45,137 bases of DNA, taken from positions 1 to 45,137 of the forward strand of contig JAESPE010000016.1 of the NCBI GenBank assembly GCA_016756835.1, in the 5' to 3' direction. The position numbers were made by a program, and so were the translations under genes. The notes below the pieces were generated by a model, which did not search any database, had not been told where the DNA came from, and saw only the letters and a program-made list of their open reading frames with translations. This stretch comes from a gamma proteobacterium endosymbiont of Lamellibrachia anaximandri (GTDB taxonomy: Bacteria; Pseudomonadota; Gammaproteobacteria; Chromatiales; Chromatiaceae). The stretch's first letter is position 1. The number at the start of each line of letters is the position of its first letter. This document shows, piece by piece, positions 35,125 to 44,172 of this stretch.

Positions 35125-36631
35125 AACTACCACACTCCAAATTGAGCAACGGCCGCAGCTCGGGCAAAAGATCGCCAGCCAACATGCCCCGTTCACCCTG
35201 TTTCGCAGCCCTGTCTCCCGCTGCAGCATGTAGTGCGACACCCAGTTCAGCGGCCAATCCGGGCTCAAATTCCTGCGCCAGCAATGCAGCGATGATACCT
35301 GTGAGTATGTCACCGCTACCACCGGTCGCCATGCCTGGATTACCATCACTGCATAGTGCCGGGGGGCGACTGCTGCCGTCAGAAATCAATGTCCCGGCAC
35401 CCTTGAGTACCTGGGTGCCCCCAAATCTCTCCTGCAGCAACTTCAATGCCTCAAACCGGTTTGCCTGAATTTGGTTGGTTTTTTCTCCCAGCAGCCGCCC
35501 GGCCTCACCAGGATGAGGCGTCAAGATCCAATCAGGTCTTTTTATCGGTGCCTGCACCAACAGATTGAGGGCATCTGCATCCACCACCAGTGGCAGACCG
35601 GAGGCAAGTGCCTGTTGATAGAGCGATCTGCCCCACTCTCCCTGGCCCAAGCCGGGACCCAGGGCAATGGCATCCGCCCTTTCGATCAGCGGCGCAAGAG
35701 ATACACCGTTCGCCACGGCGTGACACATCAGCTCGGGACGGCCGATATTGAGCAACGGCGCATTATCGGGATGGGTCGCCACGGAAACCAACCCGGCGCC
35801 GGTGCGTGCAGCCGCCTCTGCCGCCAGGCGGATCGCACCGGAAAAACCCCGGTCGCCCCCAATGAGCAGCAGGTGGCCAAAATCCCCTTTGTGGGCGGTA
35901 CGTCTTATGGGAGCCAGCAGTTGAGACTGCTTTTTCCAGTCGATACGGCGGGCCGCCAGAATCTGCCTGCCGTAGATCCGGGCGGGCAACTCCAGGGCAT
36001 CAAAATGGATACACCCACAACAGTCCGGTCCTGCAGCGGTAAACATCCCCTGTTTCAGTCCAATAAAGCTAAGAGTCGCATCCGCTCGAATGGCAATCCC
36101 CATGACCTGACCTGTATCTGAATTGAGGCCGGAGGGGATATCCACAGCAAGAACCGGAGCCTGATGACGGTTGATCGACTCGATCATTTCGGCCCAGGTA
36201 CCCGTCACGTCTCTCTCCAGGCCAGTGCCCAACAGGGCATCGATAATGAGGTCAGTCTTCCGCAGCAGGCCGGGAAACGGGGCCGTCTCACCACCAATCT
36301 CTTCCCACTTCTGCGCCATTGTCAGCGCATCACCACAGATACGCGCTGAATCACCAAGCTGCAGCAACAACACCTCCAGTCCGGCTTGCCTCGCCAGACG
36401 TGCCACCACAAATCCATCGCCACCGTTGTTGCCCGTACCGCATATAACAGTGATGTGGCGGGCCGCAGGCCAGATTGCCTGCAGAAGCTGGAAGACACGG
36501 GAGCCCGCCCGCTCCATCAGGTCGGCACCGGGAATCTCATATTCTTCGATTGCGATCCGATCGAACGCCCGCACCTGATCGGCGCGATAGAGGGCATAGG
36601 GCAGCGATTCCTTGTAGGGCAATACTCGCAT
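35114..36631 (-). CDS. nnr: Bifunctional NAD(P)H-hydrate epimerase and dehydratase
   Basis: Nnr repairs hydrated NAD(P)H. The N-terminal YjeF-like epimerase domain (about 1-215) has VICGTGNNGGDGFVVARL and LAVDIPSGLNSDTG. The C-terminal ribokinase-like dehydratase (about 225-500) has HKGDFGHLLLIGG, LTPHPGEAGRL and the catalytic NPGMATGGSGDILTG. At 505 residues it is full length. It heads the minus-strand cluster with tsaE, amiC, mutL and miaA, and is divergent from queG across a 90-bp gap. Confidence 0.96.
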   Translation of the reverse strand: MRVLPYKESLPYALYRADQVRAFDRIAIEEYEIPGADLMERAGSRVFQLLQAIWPAARHITVICGTGNNGGDGFVVARLARQAGLEVLLLQLGDSARICGDALTMAQKWEEIGGETAPFPGLLRKTDLIIDALLGTGLERDVTGTWAEMIESINRHQAPVLAVDIPSGLNSDTGQVMGIAIRADATLSFIGLKQGMFTAAGPDCCGCIHFDALELPARIYGRQILAARRIDWKKQSQLLAPIRRTAHKGDFGHLLLIGGDRGFSGAIRLAAEAAARTGAGLVSVATHPDNAPLLNIGRPELMCHAVANGVSLAPLIERADAIALGPGLGQGEWGRSLYQQALASGLPLVVDADALNLLVQAPIKRPDWILTPHPGEAGRLLGEKTNQIQANRFEALKLLQERFGGTQVLKGAGTLISDGSSRPPALCSDGNPGMATGGSGDILTGIIAALLAQEFEPGLAAELGVALHAAAGDRAAKQGERGMLAGDLLPELRPLLNLECGSYEA

Positions 36632-36721
36632 AAAAAACGTCCTTTTGGATTAACGAAAACCATACCGCGAAGCCGGTCCCGGATACCAGTTTAATCGCCG
36701 ATCGGGGTATAGTTCGGGTTT

Positions 36722-37798
36722 ATGGATCAAGCGCCTATTCCCAATCAGCAACAACTCGCCGCAAACATCAAGATTTGGGGCGCAGAGCTGGGCTTTCAGC
36801 AGGTTGGCATCACCGACACTGAACTCTCACTAGCGGAGGCACGATTCAACGATTGGCTGCAAAAGGGCTTTCACGGAGAGATGTCCTATATGGCCCGCCA
36901 CGGCAACAAGCGCAGTCGTCCTGCAGAATTGGAACCCGGCACCCGGCGGATAATCTCAGTACGTTTGGACTATCTGCCCGAACCCACGCAAAAGAGCCGG
37001 GAGATACTGGAATCTCCCACGCAGGCATTCATCTCACGATATGCCCTTGGCCGGGACTACCACAAGCTGATGCGCAAACGTCTACAGCGGCTGGCCCAAA
37101 AGATCAGCGGGGAAATCGGTGATTTCGGCTACCGGGTCTACGTCGACTCCGCCCCGGTCCTAGAGAAACCGCTGGCGGAAAAAGCCGGCCTTGGCTGGAT
37201 CGGCAAGCACAGCAATCTGATCAATCGCCAAGCCGGCTCCTGGTTCTTTCTTGGCGAGATCTATACCGACTTGCCGTTACCTATCGACCAGCCTGCATCC
37301 AACCACTGCGGCAGTTGTCGAGCCTGTCTCGATATCTGTCCGACCCAGGCCATTGTCGAACCCTATGTCGTGGATGCCCGCCGTTGTATCTCCTATCTGA
37401 CTATCGAACAACATGGCTCAATCCCGGAATCGCTGAGAAACAGCATCGGCAACCGCATCTACGGCTGCGATGATTGCCAGCAGGTCTGTCCCTGGAACCG
37501 CTTTGCAAAACTCGGACGTGAGCCGGACTTTGCCCCGCGCAACGGCCTCGACAGCGCCAACCTGACTGAGCTCTTTGAATGGGATGAGACAAACTTTCTG
37601 AAACGTACCGAAGGGTCTGCAATACGCCGCATCGGCCACCAATCCTGGCTGCGCAATATTGCAGTGGCACTGGGCAATGCACCGCCTTCAGAGAACATCG
37701 AAGCCGCGCTCAAGGTGCGCGAACATGACCCGGCAGAACTGGTGAGAGAGCATGTCCGCTGGGCTTTGGCCAGGCAGCGCAGCAAATCACCGGGTTAA
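36722..37798 (+). CDS. queG: Epoxyqueuosine reductase
   Basis: QueG reduces epoxyqueuosine to queuosine in tRNA using cobalamin and two 4Fe-4S clusters. The 358-residue protein has the ferredoxin-like motifs CGSCRACLDICPTQAI and CDDCQQVCPWN. Also seen are GYRVYVDSAPVLEKPLA and GLGWIGKHSNLI, all conserved in the family. The last 12 bases overlap the end of the convergent VanZ-like gene. Gene order with nnr divergent is common in Gammaproteobacteria. Confidence 0.97.
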   Translation: MDQAPIPNQQQLAANIKIWGAELGFQQVGITDTELSLAEARFNDWLQKGFHGEMSYMARHGNKRSRPAELEPGTRRIISVRLDYLPEPTQKSREILESPTQAFISRYALGRDYHKLMRKRLQRLAQKISGEIGDFGYRVYVDSAPVLEKPLAEKAGLGWIGKHSNLINRQAGSWFFLGEIYTDLPLPIDQPASNHCGSCRACLDICPTQAIVEPYVVDARRCISYLTIEQHGSIPESLRNSIGNRIYGCDDCQQVCPWNRFAKLGREPDFAPRNGLDSANLTELFEWDETNFLKRTEGSAIRRIGHQSWLRNIAVALGNAPPSENIEAALKVREHDPAELVREHVRWALARQRSKSPG

Positions 37799-38884
37799 GC
37801 GGGTCTGCACCGCCATTATACTCCGTGCCGACAACCATCCGGCCAGTACACCCAGCATATCCACCACCACATCACTCAGCCGAGGCGTTCGCCCGGGCAC
37901 AAAAAACTGCACCACTTCTGTCGACACTGCCAACAACAGCAATCCAATAAGCACACTGGGCAGACGCGTCTTTGAGTCAAGAAACAGCCCAGCGGAGAGC
38001 AGAAAAAAACCGAGCAGATGTCCCAGTTTGGAGATGTCCCAACTCACAGGCCAGAATGCCAACGGGTCAAAACCGTGGTGGTAGCGGCTTATCTCAAGAT
38101 GTATACCCAGCCACTGCCCTAACTGCTGGATTTGCACTTCTATGGCCTGCTTAACCTCCTGAGGCTGCAGGATACCCGCCACGATCAGCAGCAACAGCAG
38201 CGCAATCATCCAGCCTTGGGGGGTAGACCAATAGTACTGTAGCAGCAGTCGCAGGGTCCACAGGGCAGCGACCAGCCATAGGAGTGCCAGCAGTAATTTT
38301 CCGGCACTGAAAAGAGTCTGAGGCTCCGCCTGATGCAGTGCAACCCCCCTGACCCAGATCCTGCCCGGAACATGGTAGAGACCGATCTCAAGACGCAATT
38401 CAACGGCCTCTTCAGGCACAGTGACAAGCAGCGAATAGCCCCGCCACTCGTTATCGCCAATCAAGCCGGCAAGGATATAAGGTATATGGTAGAACCCTTG
38501 CCCGAAGCTGTCATAGGCGATCAACTCCACCCTCGCCTCATGCCAACTGCGTCTGCCACTCCCGACACCCGACGTCCTGACCTCTCCCTGCAACAGAAGT
38601 TGTTTGGGCAGACCTTGAGCATCCAGTTTCTGGATCACGCTGCTCGATTCACTTCCCGGCGCATTGTCGACAAGCAGTTCGGCCACAGCGGCGGGCTTTG
38701 ATACTTCGCTCTTGCCTGAACCCAGCCGCCATCCCTCCAGGCCCTGCTCGAACAGAGGGTTGATCAACAGCTCTGGACCGACGGGTTTGACCGGTGAAAT
38801 TGAAGTAAAAAAAAGCAGCGTCAGTGCCACGAGCAGCAGCACAACCCAGTTCACGGGCTTGATCAAGCGCTGTGGATCAGGCAA
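37787..38884 (-). CDS. VanZ-like membrane protein with a carbohydrate-binding-like domain
   Basis: The 365-residue protein has one membrane segment near the start (VVLLLVALTLLFFTSI). An extracytoplasmic beta-rich domain follows (about 38-190, opening LLINPLFEQGLEGW), resembling the jelly-roll modules of carbohydrate-binding proteins. Two segments around 195-245 come next, then a VanZ-like four-helix module (about 285-360, KLGHLLGFFLLSAGLF, STEVVQFFVPGR). VanZ family roles outside teicoplanin resistance are unclear. The start is uncertain: TTG 38884 has no ribosome site and its first codons lie in a palindrome resembling the REP family; GTG at about 38854 is possible. Confidence 0.75.
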   Translation of the reverse strand: MPDPQRLIKPVNWVVLLLVALTLLFFTSISPVKPVGPELLINPLFEQGLEGWRLGSGKSEVSKPAAVAELLVDNAPGSESSSVIQKLDAQGLPKQLLLQGEVRTSGVGSGRRSWHEARVELIAYDSFGQGFYHIPYILAGLIGDNEWRGYSLLVTVPEEAVELRLEIGLYHVPGRIWVRGVALHQAEPQTLFSAGKLLLALLWLVAALWTLRLLLQYYWSTPQGWMIALLLLLIVAGILQPQEVKQAIEVQIQQLGQWLGIHLEISRYHHGFDPLAFWPVSWDISKLGHLLGFFLLSAGLFLDSKTRLPSVLIGLLLLAVSTEVVQFFVPGRTPRLSDVVVDMLGVLAGWLSARSIMAVQTRLTR

Positions 38885-38910
38885 TGGAGTCGGGCCAACA
38901 AATGGTGTTT

Positions 38911-38940
38911 GCCGGTTTCGCTGAACTTGAACCGGCCTAC
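38911..38940 (-). repeat. REP-type palindrome, copy 5
   Basis: Minus strand: GTAG, GCCGGTTC, loop AAGTTCAGC, then GAAACCGGC. The stem is slightly less perfect than in the other copies and the loop diverged, but length (30 nt) and head are the same. It lies 7 bp after the orn stop. Confidence 0.75.
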
Positions 38941-38947
38941 ATCACTA

Positions 38948-39496
38948 TCAGGAAAGACGCAGGAAATTATCACGGTAGAATTTCAGCTCGGCGATAGAGT
39001 CGCGAATATCATCGATCGCCAGATGCTTCGACTCTTTTGTAAAACCATCAGCCATATCAGGCGCCCAGCGCTTCGCAAGCTCCTTCAGCGTGCTGACATC
39101 AAGATTGCGGTAATGAAAATAATCTTCCAGTTTCGGCATGGTACGGGACATGAATCGACGGTCCTGGCAGATACTGTTGCCACACATCGGGGAGGCTCCG
39201 GCAGGCACGTATTGCTGTAGAAACTCCAGCGTCTCCGCTTCCGCCGCCGCTTCATCATGTTCGCTTTCACGGACCCTTGCGATAAGACCGGAGCCACCAT
39301 GCTGTTTCTGATTCCACTCATCCATGCCATCGAGCAGGGCTTCTGATTGTCGTACCGCGATTGCAGGCCCTTCAGCCAGAATATTGAGGTCGGCATCGGT
39401 AACAATGGTTGCGATCTCGATGATCTCATCATTGACTGTATCCAGCCCCGTCATCTCCAGGTCGAGCCAAATCAGGTTGTTGGGGTCTTGAGTCAT
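38948..39496 (-). CDS. orn: Oligoribonuclease
   Basis: Orn degrades di- to pentaribonucleotides, including the pGpG formed from cyclic di-GMP. The 182-residue protein has DEDDh exonuclease motifs: Asp and Glu in [10 protein letters not shown], Asp in CQDRRFM, and the final [14 protein letters not shown]. The start at 39496 fits the family. The promoter must lie in or beyond the fold-back element that begins 33 bp upstream. Confidence 0.97.
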   Translation of the reverse strand: MTQDPNNLIWLDLEMTGLDTVNDEIIEIATIVTDADLNILAEGPAIAVRQSEALLDGMDEWNQKQHGGSGLIARVRESEHDEAAAEAETLEFLQQYVPAGASPMCGNSICQDRRFMSRTMPKLEDYFHYRNLDVSTLKELAKRWAPDMADGFTKESKHLAIDDIRDSIAELKFYRDNFLRLS

Positions 39497-39528
39497 GCAC
39501 GAATCCTCAATAAATACAGGTTAATAAC

Positions 39529-39692
39529 GGGAGTCTGTCGGATTTAACGCTGTTTGGCTGCAAATCTCTGGATAGCGATCAACTCAGCTTATCGAACTCG
39601 TTAAATAGGTCCACTATTCGCCTCGTTCGATAAACTGATTTGATTCGCCCCCAGTGATTTTCGCCCCAAACGGATAAACCCGACAGACTCCC
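39529..39692. mobile_element. Fold-back miniature element, 164 bp
   Basis: The ends are GGGAGTCTGTCGG (39529-39541) and its exact complement at 39680-39692. The similarity continues inward for most of each arm with few gaps: ATTTA against GTTTA, GTTTGG, AAATC, CTGG, and CAGCTTATCGAAC against CAGTTTATCGAAC. The whole unit is therefore one long imperfect hairpin. No reading frame fits and no clean target duplication was found. It lies between divergent orn and the M48 protease gene. Confidence 0.75.
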
Positions 39693-39789
39693 AAGTGCGA
39701 ATTCTAGCAGGAAGCGGGCGCAGACTGTATTCTTCCCCCATTGACCTGATCCGAACGACCCATTCCAAGCTGAAGGAGCCCGTTACTTG

Positions 39790-41031
39790 ATGCCGTTTTT
39801 CACTCAACTCTTCCTGCTCGCCCTGGCCGCAGGCACGATTCTGCAACTCTGGCTGCTGGCCCGTCAGACGCGCCATGTTGGTGACCACCGGGAGAAAGTG
39901 CCCGAGGAGTTTTCCGGCAAGGTAGAACTCAACGATCATCAGAAAGCTGCCGATTACACCGGAGCCAAAGCGGGTATTGCGCGGCTTGAGGTTATCTTCA
40001 GCACTCTGCTTCTGCTGGTCTGGACACTGGGCGGCGGACTCGATATGTTCAGCCGTTTCTGGAATGGCCTGGGTTTCGACGCTCTCCTGACCGGCGTCGC
40101 TTTTATCTTTTCGGTATTTTTTATCTCCAGTTTACTGGATCTGCCTTTTTCACTCTGGCGCACCTTCAAAATCGAGGCAGCTTTTGGCTTCAACCGTTCC
40201 ACCCTGGTTGGTTTTTTCAAAGACCGCCTGCTGGGTGCGGCTATAGGATTGGCGATAGGCGCACCCTTATTGTGGGTCATTCTCTGGCTCATGGACTCGG
40301 CGGGTATCTACTGGTGGCTGGCGGCTTGGGCTGTATGGATCAGTTTCACCCTGACCCTTACCTGGGCCTATCCCCGCATCATCGCCCCTCTGTTCAACAA
40401 ATTCACCCCGCTGGAAGCGGGTGAGATGCGCGATCGAATTCAGGGTCTGCTCAGACGCTGTGGTTTCACCAGTGACGGCATCTTCGTGATGGATGGCTCC
40501 AAACGCTCCAGCCACGGCAACGCCTACTTCACCGGATTCGGCAAGCACAAGCGGATCGTCTTTTTCGATACCCTGATCGAGACCCTCACACCGGACGAAA
40601 TGGAGGCGGTGCTGGCCCACGAACTGGGCCATTTCCGCCGCAAACACATTCTCAAGCAGATGGTGATGATGGCGCTGATCTCTCTCGCCGGTCTGGCGCT
40701 GCTGGGTTGGTTGTCACAACAGACCTGGTTCTATACCAATCTGGGTATGACTCAGCCCTCCAACGCGGCAGCACTGCTGTTGTTCATGCTGGCAGCACCG
40801 GTGTTCACCCTCTTCTTCTCCCCTATCGGCAGCTATATCTCGCGCCGGCATGAGTTTGAGGCAGACGACTATGCTATCGCACAAACCAAAGGGGAATATT
40901 TGGTGCAGGCGCTTGTCAAACTCTATCAGGATAATGCGAGCACCCTGACGCCGGACCCGCTCTACTCCATGTTTCACGACAGCCATCCACCAGCGCCGGT
41001 ACGCATTGCCCACATAACAGAACAATCTTAG
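39790..41031 (+). CDS. M48 family membrane metallopeptidase (Ste24-like)
   Basis: The 413-residue inner-membrane zinc protease has HELGH in LAHELGHFRR (catalytic zinc site) and EADDYA further on as the third ligand region. Roughly seven membrane segments surround it, as in CAAX protease Ste24 and bacterial relatives, which are larger than HtpX. AAGGAG at 39773-39778 serves either TTG 39787 or ATG 39790; I take the ATG. It is followed by the cytochrome gene after 17 bp and rsgA after that, in one run. Confidence 0.92.
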   Translation: MPFFTQLFLLALAAGTILQLWLLARQTRHVGDHREKVPEEFSGKVELNDHQKAADYTGAKAGIARLEVIFSTLLLLVWTLGGGLDMFSRFWNGLGFDALLTGVAFIFSVFFISSLLDLPFSLWRTFKIEAAFGFNRSTLVGFFKDRLLGAAIGLAIGAPLLWVILWLMDSAGIYWWLAAWAVWISFTLTLTWAYPRIIAPLFNKFTPLEAGEMRDRIQGLLRRCGFTSDGIFVMDGSKRSSHGNAYFTGFGKHKRIVFFDTLIETLTPDEMEAVLAHELGHFRRKHILKQMVMMALISLAGLALLGWLSQQTWFYTNLGMTQPSNAAALLLFMLAAPVFTLFFSPIGSYISRRHEFEADDYAIAQTKGEYLVQALVKLYQDNASTLTPDPLYSMFHDSHPPAPVRIAHITEQS

Positions 41032-41048
41032 GACATGAGGATAACTTG

Positions 41049-41327
41049 ATGCTTAGAACACTGATAACAATCGCTTCGATCTCAGCTGCATTCAGCACTA
41101 CCATACAGGCAGCTGACGTCAAGGCTGGCAAAGAGCTGGTCAACAATAACTGCACCCGCTGCCACGGCTCGGAAATCTACACACGGAAAGACAGAATGGT
41201 CACTACGCTGCCGGGTCTGCACAAGCAGGTACGCCGTTGCGAACAGATGCTGGGACTGACCTGGTTTGACGAAGATGTCGACAATGCAGCCACCCATCTC
41301 AACGAACAGTTCTATAAACTAAAATAG
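41049..41327 (+). CDS. Small c-type cytochrome
   Basis: The 92-residue exported protein has a signal peptide (LRTLITIASISAAFSTTIQA) and one haem-binding motif CTRCH. A conserved-looking YTRKDRMV segment and a C-terminal helix follow, a monohaem class I type. The distal ligand is probably one of the two methionines after the haem motif. GAGG lies about 8 nt before ATG 41049. Its role as electron carrier is inferred; the partner is not in the window. Its stop overlaps the rsgA start by one base. Confidence 0.85.
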   Translation: MLRTLITIASISAAFSTTIQAADVKAGKELVNNNCTRCHGSEIYTRKDRMVTTLPGLHKQVRRCEQMLGLTWFDEDVDNAATHLNEQFYKLK

Positions 41328-42337
41328 TGTCCCGACGCCGCCTCACCCAGCAGCAACGAGCCAGGATAGAGAGTATCCAGGAACGGCGACGAACAAAACT
41401 CGCTGAACGTGCTGAGCAGAGCCTCTCTGATGCCAGTGAAACCCCATCACAGGAAGGCAGAGTGGTAATCCGCCATGGCGCCACCCTCGGCGTCGTGGAT
41501 GAGAATGGCCAGATCTTTCAATGCCTGATCCGCCAGAACATTGGACACCCTGTCTGCGGCGACCGGGTAGTCTGGCAGCCGGTGGACGATCATCGTGGTG
41601 TGGTCACCGCCCTCCAACCCAGAGCGAGTGTGCTCAGCCGCCCGGACTACGGCGGCCGTGAGAAACCCCTGGCCGCCAACATCACCCAACTGGTCGTGGT
41701 GCTCGCGCCCGAACCAAAACCCAGCGGCTATCTACTCGACCAATACCTGATCGCTGCCGAGACCATTGGGATTCAGCCACTGATCGCAATCAACAAGATC
41801 GATCTGCTTGAAAACGAGGACAAACAGCGCTTTCTCTCTGCTTACGATCTCTATCGCAGGATTGGATATGAGTTGGTGGAGGTGAGTGCAAAACTGGCCC
41901 ACGGTCTGGACAGCCTCACCCAACGCCTTGCGGGAGAGACCAGCATCCTGGTGGGGCAATCGGGGGTGGGAAAATCCTCTCTGATCAACGCACTGCTGCC
42001 AAATCTGGAGATCGAAACCGGCAGACTCTCGGAAGCTTCTGGATTGGGACGACACACTACATCGGCCGCAACCTGCTATAACCTGCAGGAAGGGGGAGAG
42101 TTGATCGATTCTCCCGGCGTGCGCAGTTTTCGACTGACCAAGTTAAGCAGGGGACAGCTGGAACAGGGATTTCCCGAGTTCCGCCCTTTTCTCGGCCACT
42201 GCCGTTTCAATAACTGCTCGCATCTGCATGAACCCGGATGCGCAATCAGGCAGGCAATTGAGGCGGGGGAAGTCTCCCCCCAGAGATTGGATAACTTCCT
42301 CCATCTGGCACAATCCGCCACTTCCGGACAGAGTTGA
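41327..42337 (+). CDS. rsgA: Ribosome small-subunit-dependent GTPase A
   Basis: RsgA is a circularly permuted GTPase that helps 30S maturation. The order of motifs is as expected: INKIDLL (G4), SILVGQSGVGKSSLINALL (G1), TTSAATC and DSPGVRSF (G3). Before them is the OB domain, after them the zinc site CRFNNCSHLHEPGCAI. The 336-residue product starts with GTG sharing one base with the cytochrome stop. Confidence 0.96.
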   Translation: MSRRRLTQQQRARIESIQERRRTKLAERAEQSLSDASETPSQEGRVVIRHGATLGVVDENGQIFQCLIRQNIGHPVCGDRVVWQPVDDHRGVVTALQPRASVLSRPDYGGREKPLAANITQLVVVLAPEPKPSGYLLDQYLIAAETIGIQPLIAINKIDLLENEDKQRFLSAYDLYRRIGYELVEVSAKLAHGLDSLTQRLAGETSILVGQSGVGKSSLINALLPNLEIETGRLSEASGLGRHTTSAATCYNLQEGGELIDSPGVRSFRLTKLSRGQLEQGFPEFRPFLGHCRFNNCSHLHEPGCAIRQAIEAGEVSPQRLDNFLHLAQSATSGQS

Positions 42338-42347
42338 GCGCTGGAGG

Positions 42348-42641
42348 CTACTTCTGACCGGCAGAGGCCTTACTTGGGGTATCCATAACCTGGATGGTCG
42401 ACGGGTCGTCACCAAATCCGGTACCACCGCCCTTGCTTTTCCCGATGTTGTCGGGGGAGATCAACATGTCGGTAAAAGCCCGGTCGTCATCAGCGTAGAT
42501 TCCTTCTCCGCCTTCATCCGAAAAATCACCCGGGCCAAAATAGTCGGGAGACGCTGTCGGGTCTCCTGCCTGGCCGGCAAAAGCGCTGGGGATGAAAAAA
42601 ACCAGCAGTCCGATGATCATTATCCTGGTCAATCGCTTCAC
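42348..42641 (-). CDS. Small secreted acidic protein of unknown function
   Basis: From GTG 42641 the product has 97 residues. GGGAG lies 8 nt upstream, so this start is better than GTG 42650. A signal peptide (ending IPSAFAG) is followed by a low-complexity acidic part (GPGDFSDEGGEG, YADDD) and a glycine/lysine patch. The mature protein is about 75 residues. It lies downstream of the sensor kinase gene on the same strand, 178 bp away, and converges on rsgA. No family recognised. Confidence 0.6.
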   Translation of the reverse strand: MKRLTRIMIIGLLVFFIPSAFAGQAGDPTASPDYFGPGDFSDEGGEGIYADDDRAFTDMLISPDNIGKSKGGGTGFGDDPSTIQVMDTPSKASAGQK

Positions 42642-42819
42642 TTGTCCCACTCCCGATTTTGTTCAAAATCCATATTCATCTTCCGGCTGCTTTAAGCATG
42701 GCAGTAACCTGATTTCTGCTCGGCAAACATACTGAATTATTGAGCCGAATACCATATTTGTGTCCCGAAGTTCACATTTTCAACTTGTAACCAATGGTAA
42801 AAAAACGGCTTGGTTTTCA

Positions 42820-44172
42820 CTAATAATTGGGTATCAGGGCAACCAGATCAGCCCCACCAAGCACCGACTTCCCGACAATCAACTCGCCTCCATAGGCACT
42901 GATGATATCGCTTACCACCGCCAGCCCTATGCCCTGTCCCGGCTGCTGCTCATCCATGCGCCTGCCTCGCTGCAAGACACATTCAGCCTGAGTTTGAGGG
43001 ATACCTGCCCCATCATCCTCAACATGCAATTCAATACCATCGCCGGTAACGTGGCCGGATATCCGCACTCGCTGACCGCCATATTTCCAGGCGTTATCCA
43101 TCAGATTACCCATAAATTCCATCAGATCGCCCTCATCACCTGGAAACCCGAGATCGTCCGGCAGATCCAGCTCCCAGCGGATTCCCTTTTCCAGGTAGAC
43201 CTTACTGAGCATTTTGGCGATCCTTTCCACTGCAACCGCCACCGGAATATTGCGGGACAATGTGGAACGCCCGGATGCCGCAGCACGCTGCAACTGGTGA
43301 CTGACGATCTGGTTCATGCGGTCGACCTGCTCGGTGAGTTGACGACTTGCATTCCGATCACCTGTTTCCGGCAGCTCGGCCATGCCTTGCAGGATTGCCA
43401 GGGGGGTTTTGAGACTATGAGCCAGATCACCCAGACTGTCCCGGTATCGCTGCTGTCTGGACTGAGCCTGGCGAATCAGGGAATTGATGTTATCTGTCAG
43501 CCCAGTCAACTCCTGCGGATAGACCCCTTTGAGTTGATCCGATCCCCCGGATTCAATATCACTCAGCTCGTCGGATACCTTGCGCAGAGGGAACAAGCCC
43601 CAACGCAGCACTCCCCCCTGCGCCAGTAACAGCACCAGTGCCGCACCACCCAGCCAGTAGAAAAGAGTATTGCGGAAGGTGGTAATCTGAACCTGATGCG
43701 GCTGCATGTCTTCCACGACCGAAAGCACATATTGGGTTTCGACACCGTCAAAATCCTCCCAGGAGACACCGAAGCTCAGGGCAACCACTTCGCCGCCATT
43801 ACCGGAGCGGACCTGACTGAAACGCCGCTCACCAGGCTCCACCGACGGTTCCCCAATATTCAGATGACGCCCCACTGCTGATGCAGAACGCCAGTCGAAC
43901 GAAATATCGGGACTATGGACCTCTGCATAGAATCCGGAATCCGGCAGGTTGAAACGGGGGTCAGAGAGTATTTTCGGCATCGTCAGCCGGCCCTGATCAT
44001 CCTCACCCGCCGCTGCCAGCAGTGCATAGACGCTGGCCTGCAAACTCTCCCTCAGCGCCTTCTCTGCACTGGATCGAAAGGCCTTGTCCAAGGCCACCCC
44101 GGTCAAACCCAGGAAGGCCGTCAGCACCAGACTTGCAGCCAGCAGCAGTCGGATGTGAATCGATAAATTCAT
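42820..44172 (-). CDS. Sensor histidine kinase (PhoQ-like)
   Basis: The 450-residue inner-membrane kinase has membrane segments at about 8-28 and 168-188. A periplasmic sensor of roughly 140 residues lies between them, then HAMP (about 190-240), HisKA with DLAHSLKTPLA (phospho-accepting His) and HATPase_c. The N box NLMDNAWKY, DDGAGIP and GQGIGLAVV are clear. The sensor part resembles PhoQ-type kinases of Pseudomonas and sulfur bacteria; signal unknown, perhaps divalent cations. The ATG at 44172 overlaps the regulator stop by four bases. Confidence 0.92.
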   Translation of the reverse strand: MNLSIHIRLLLAASLVLTAFLGLTGVALDKAFRSSAEKALRESLQASVYALLAAAGEDDQGRLTMPKILSDPRFNLPDSGFYAEVHSPDISFDWRSASAVGRHLNIGEPSVEPGERRFSQVRSGNGGEVVALSFGVSWEDFDGVETQYVLSVVEDMQPHQVQITTFRNTLFYWLGGAALVLLLAQGGVLRWGLFPLRKVSDELSDIESGGSDQLKGVYPQELTGLTDNINSLIRQAQSRQQRYRDSLGDLAHSLKTPLAILQGMAELPETGDRNASRQLTEQVDRMNQIVSHQLQRAAASGRSTLSRNIPVAVAVERIAKMLSKVYLEKGIRWELDLPDDLGFPGDEGDLMEFMGNLMDNAWKYGGQRVRISGHVTGDGIELHVEDDGAGIPQTQAECVLQRGRRMDEQQPGQGIGLAVVSDIISAYGGELIVGKSVLGGADLVALIPNY

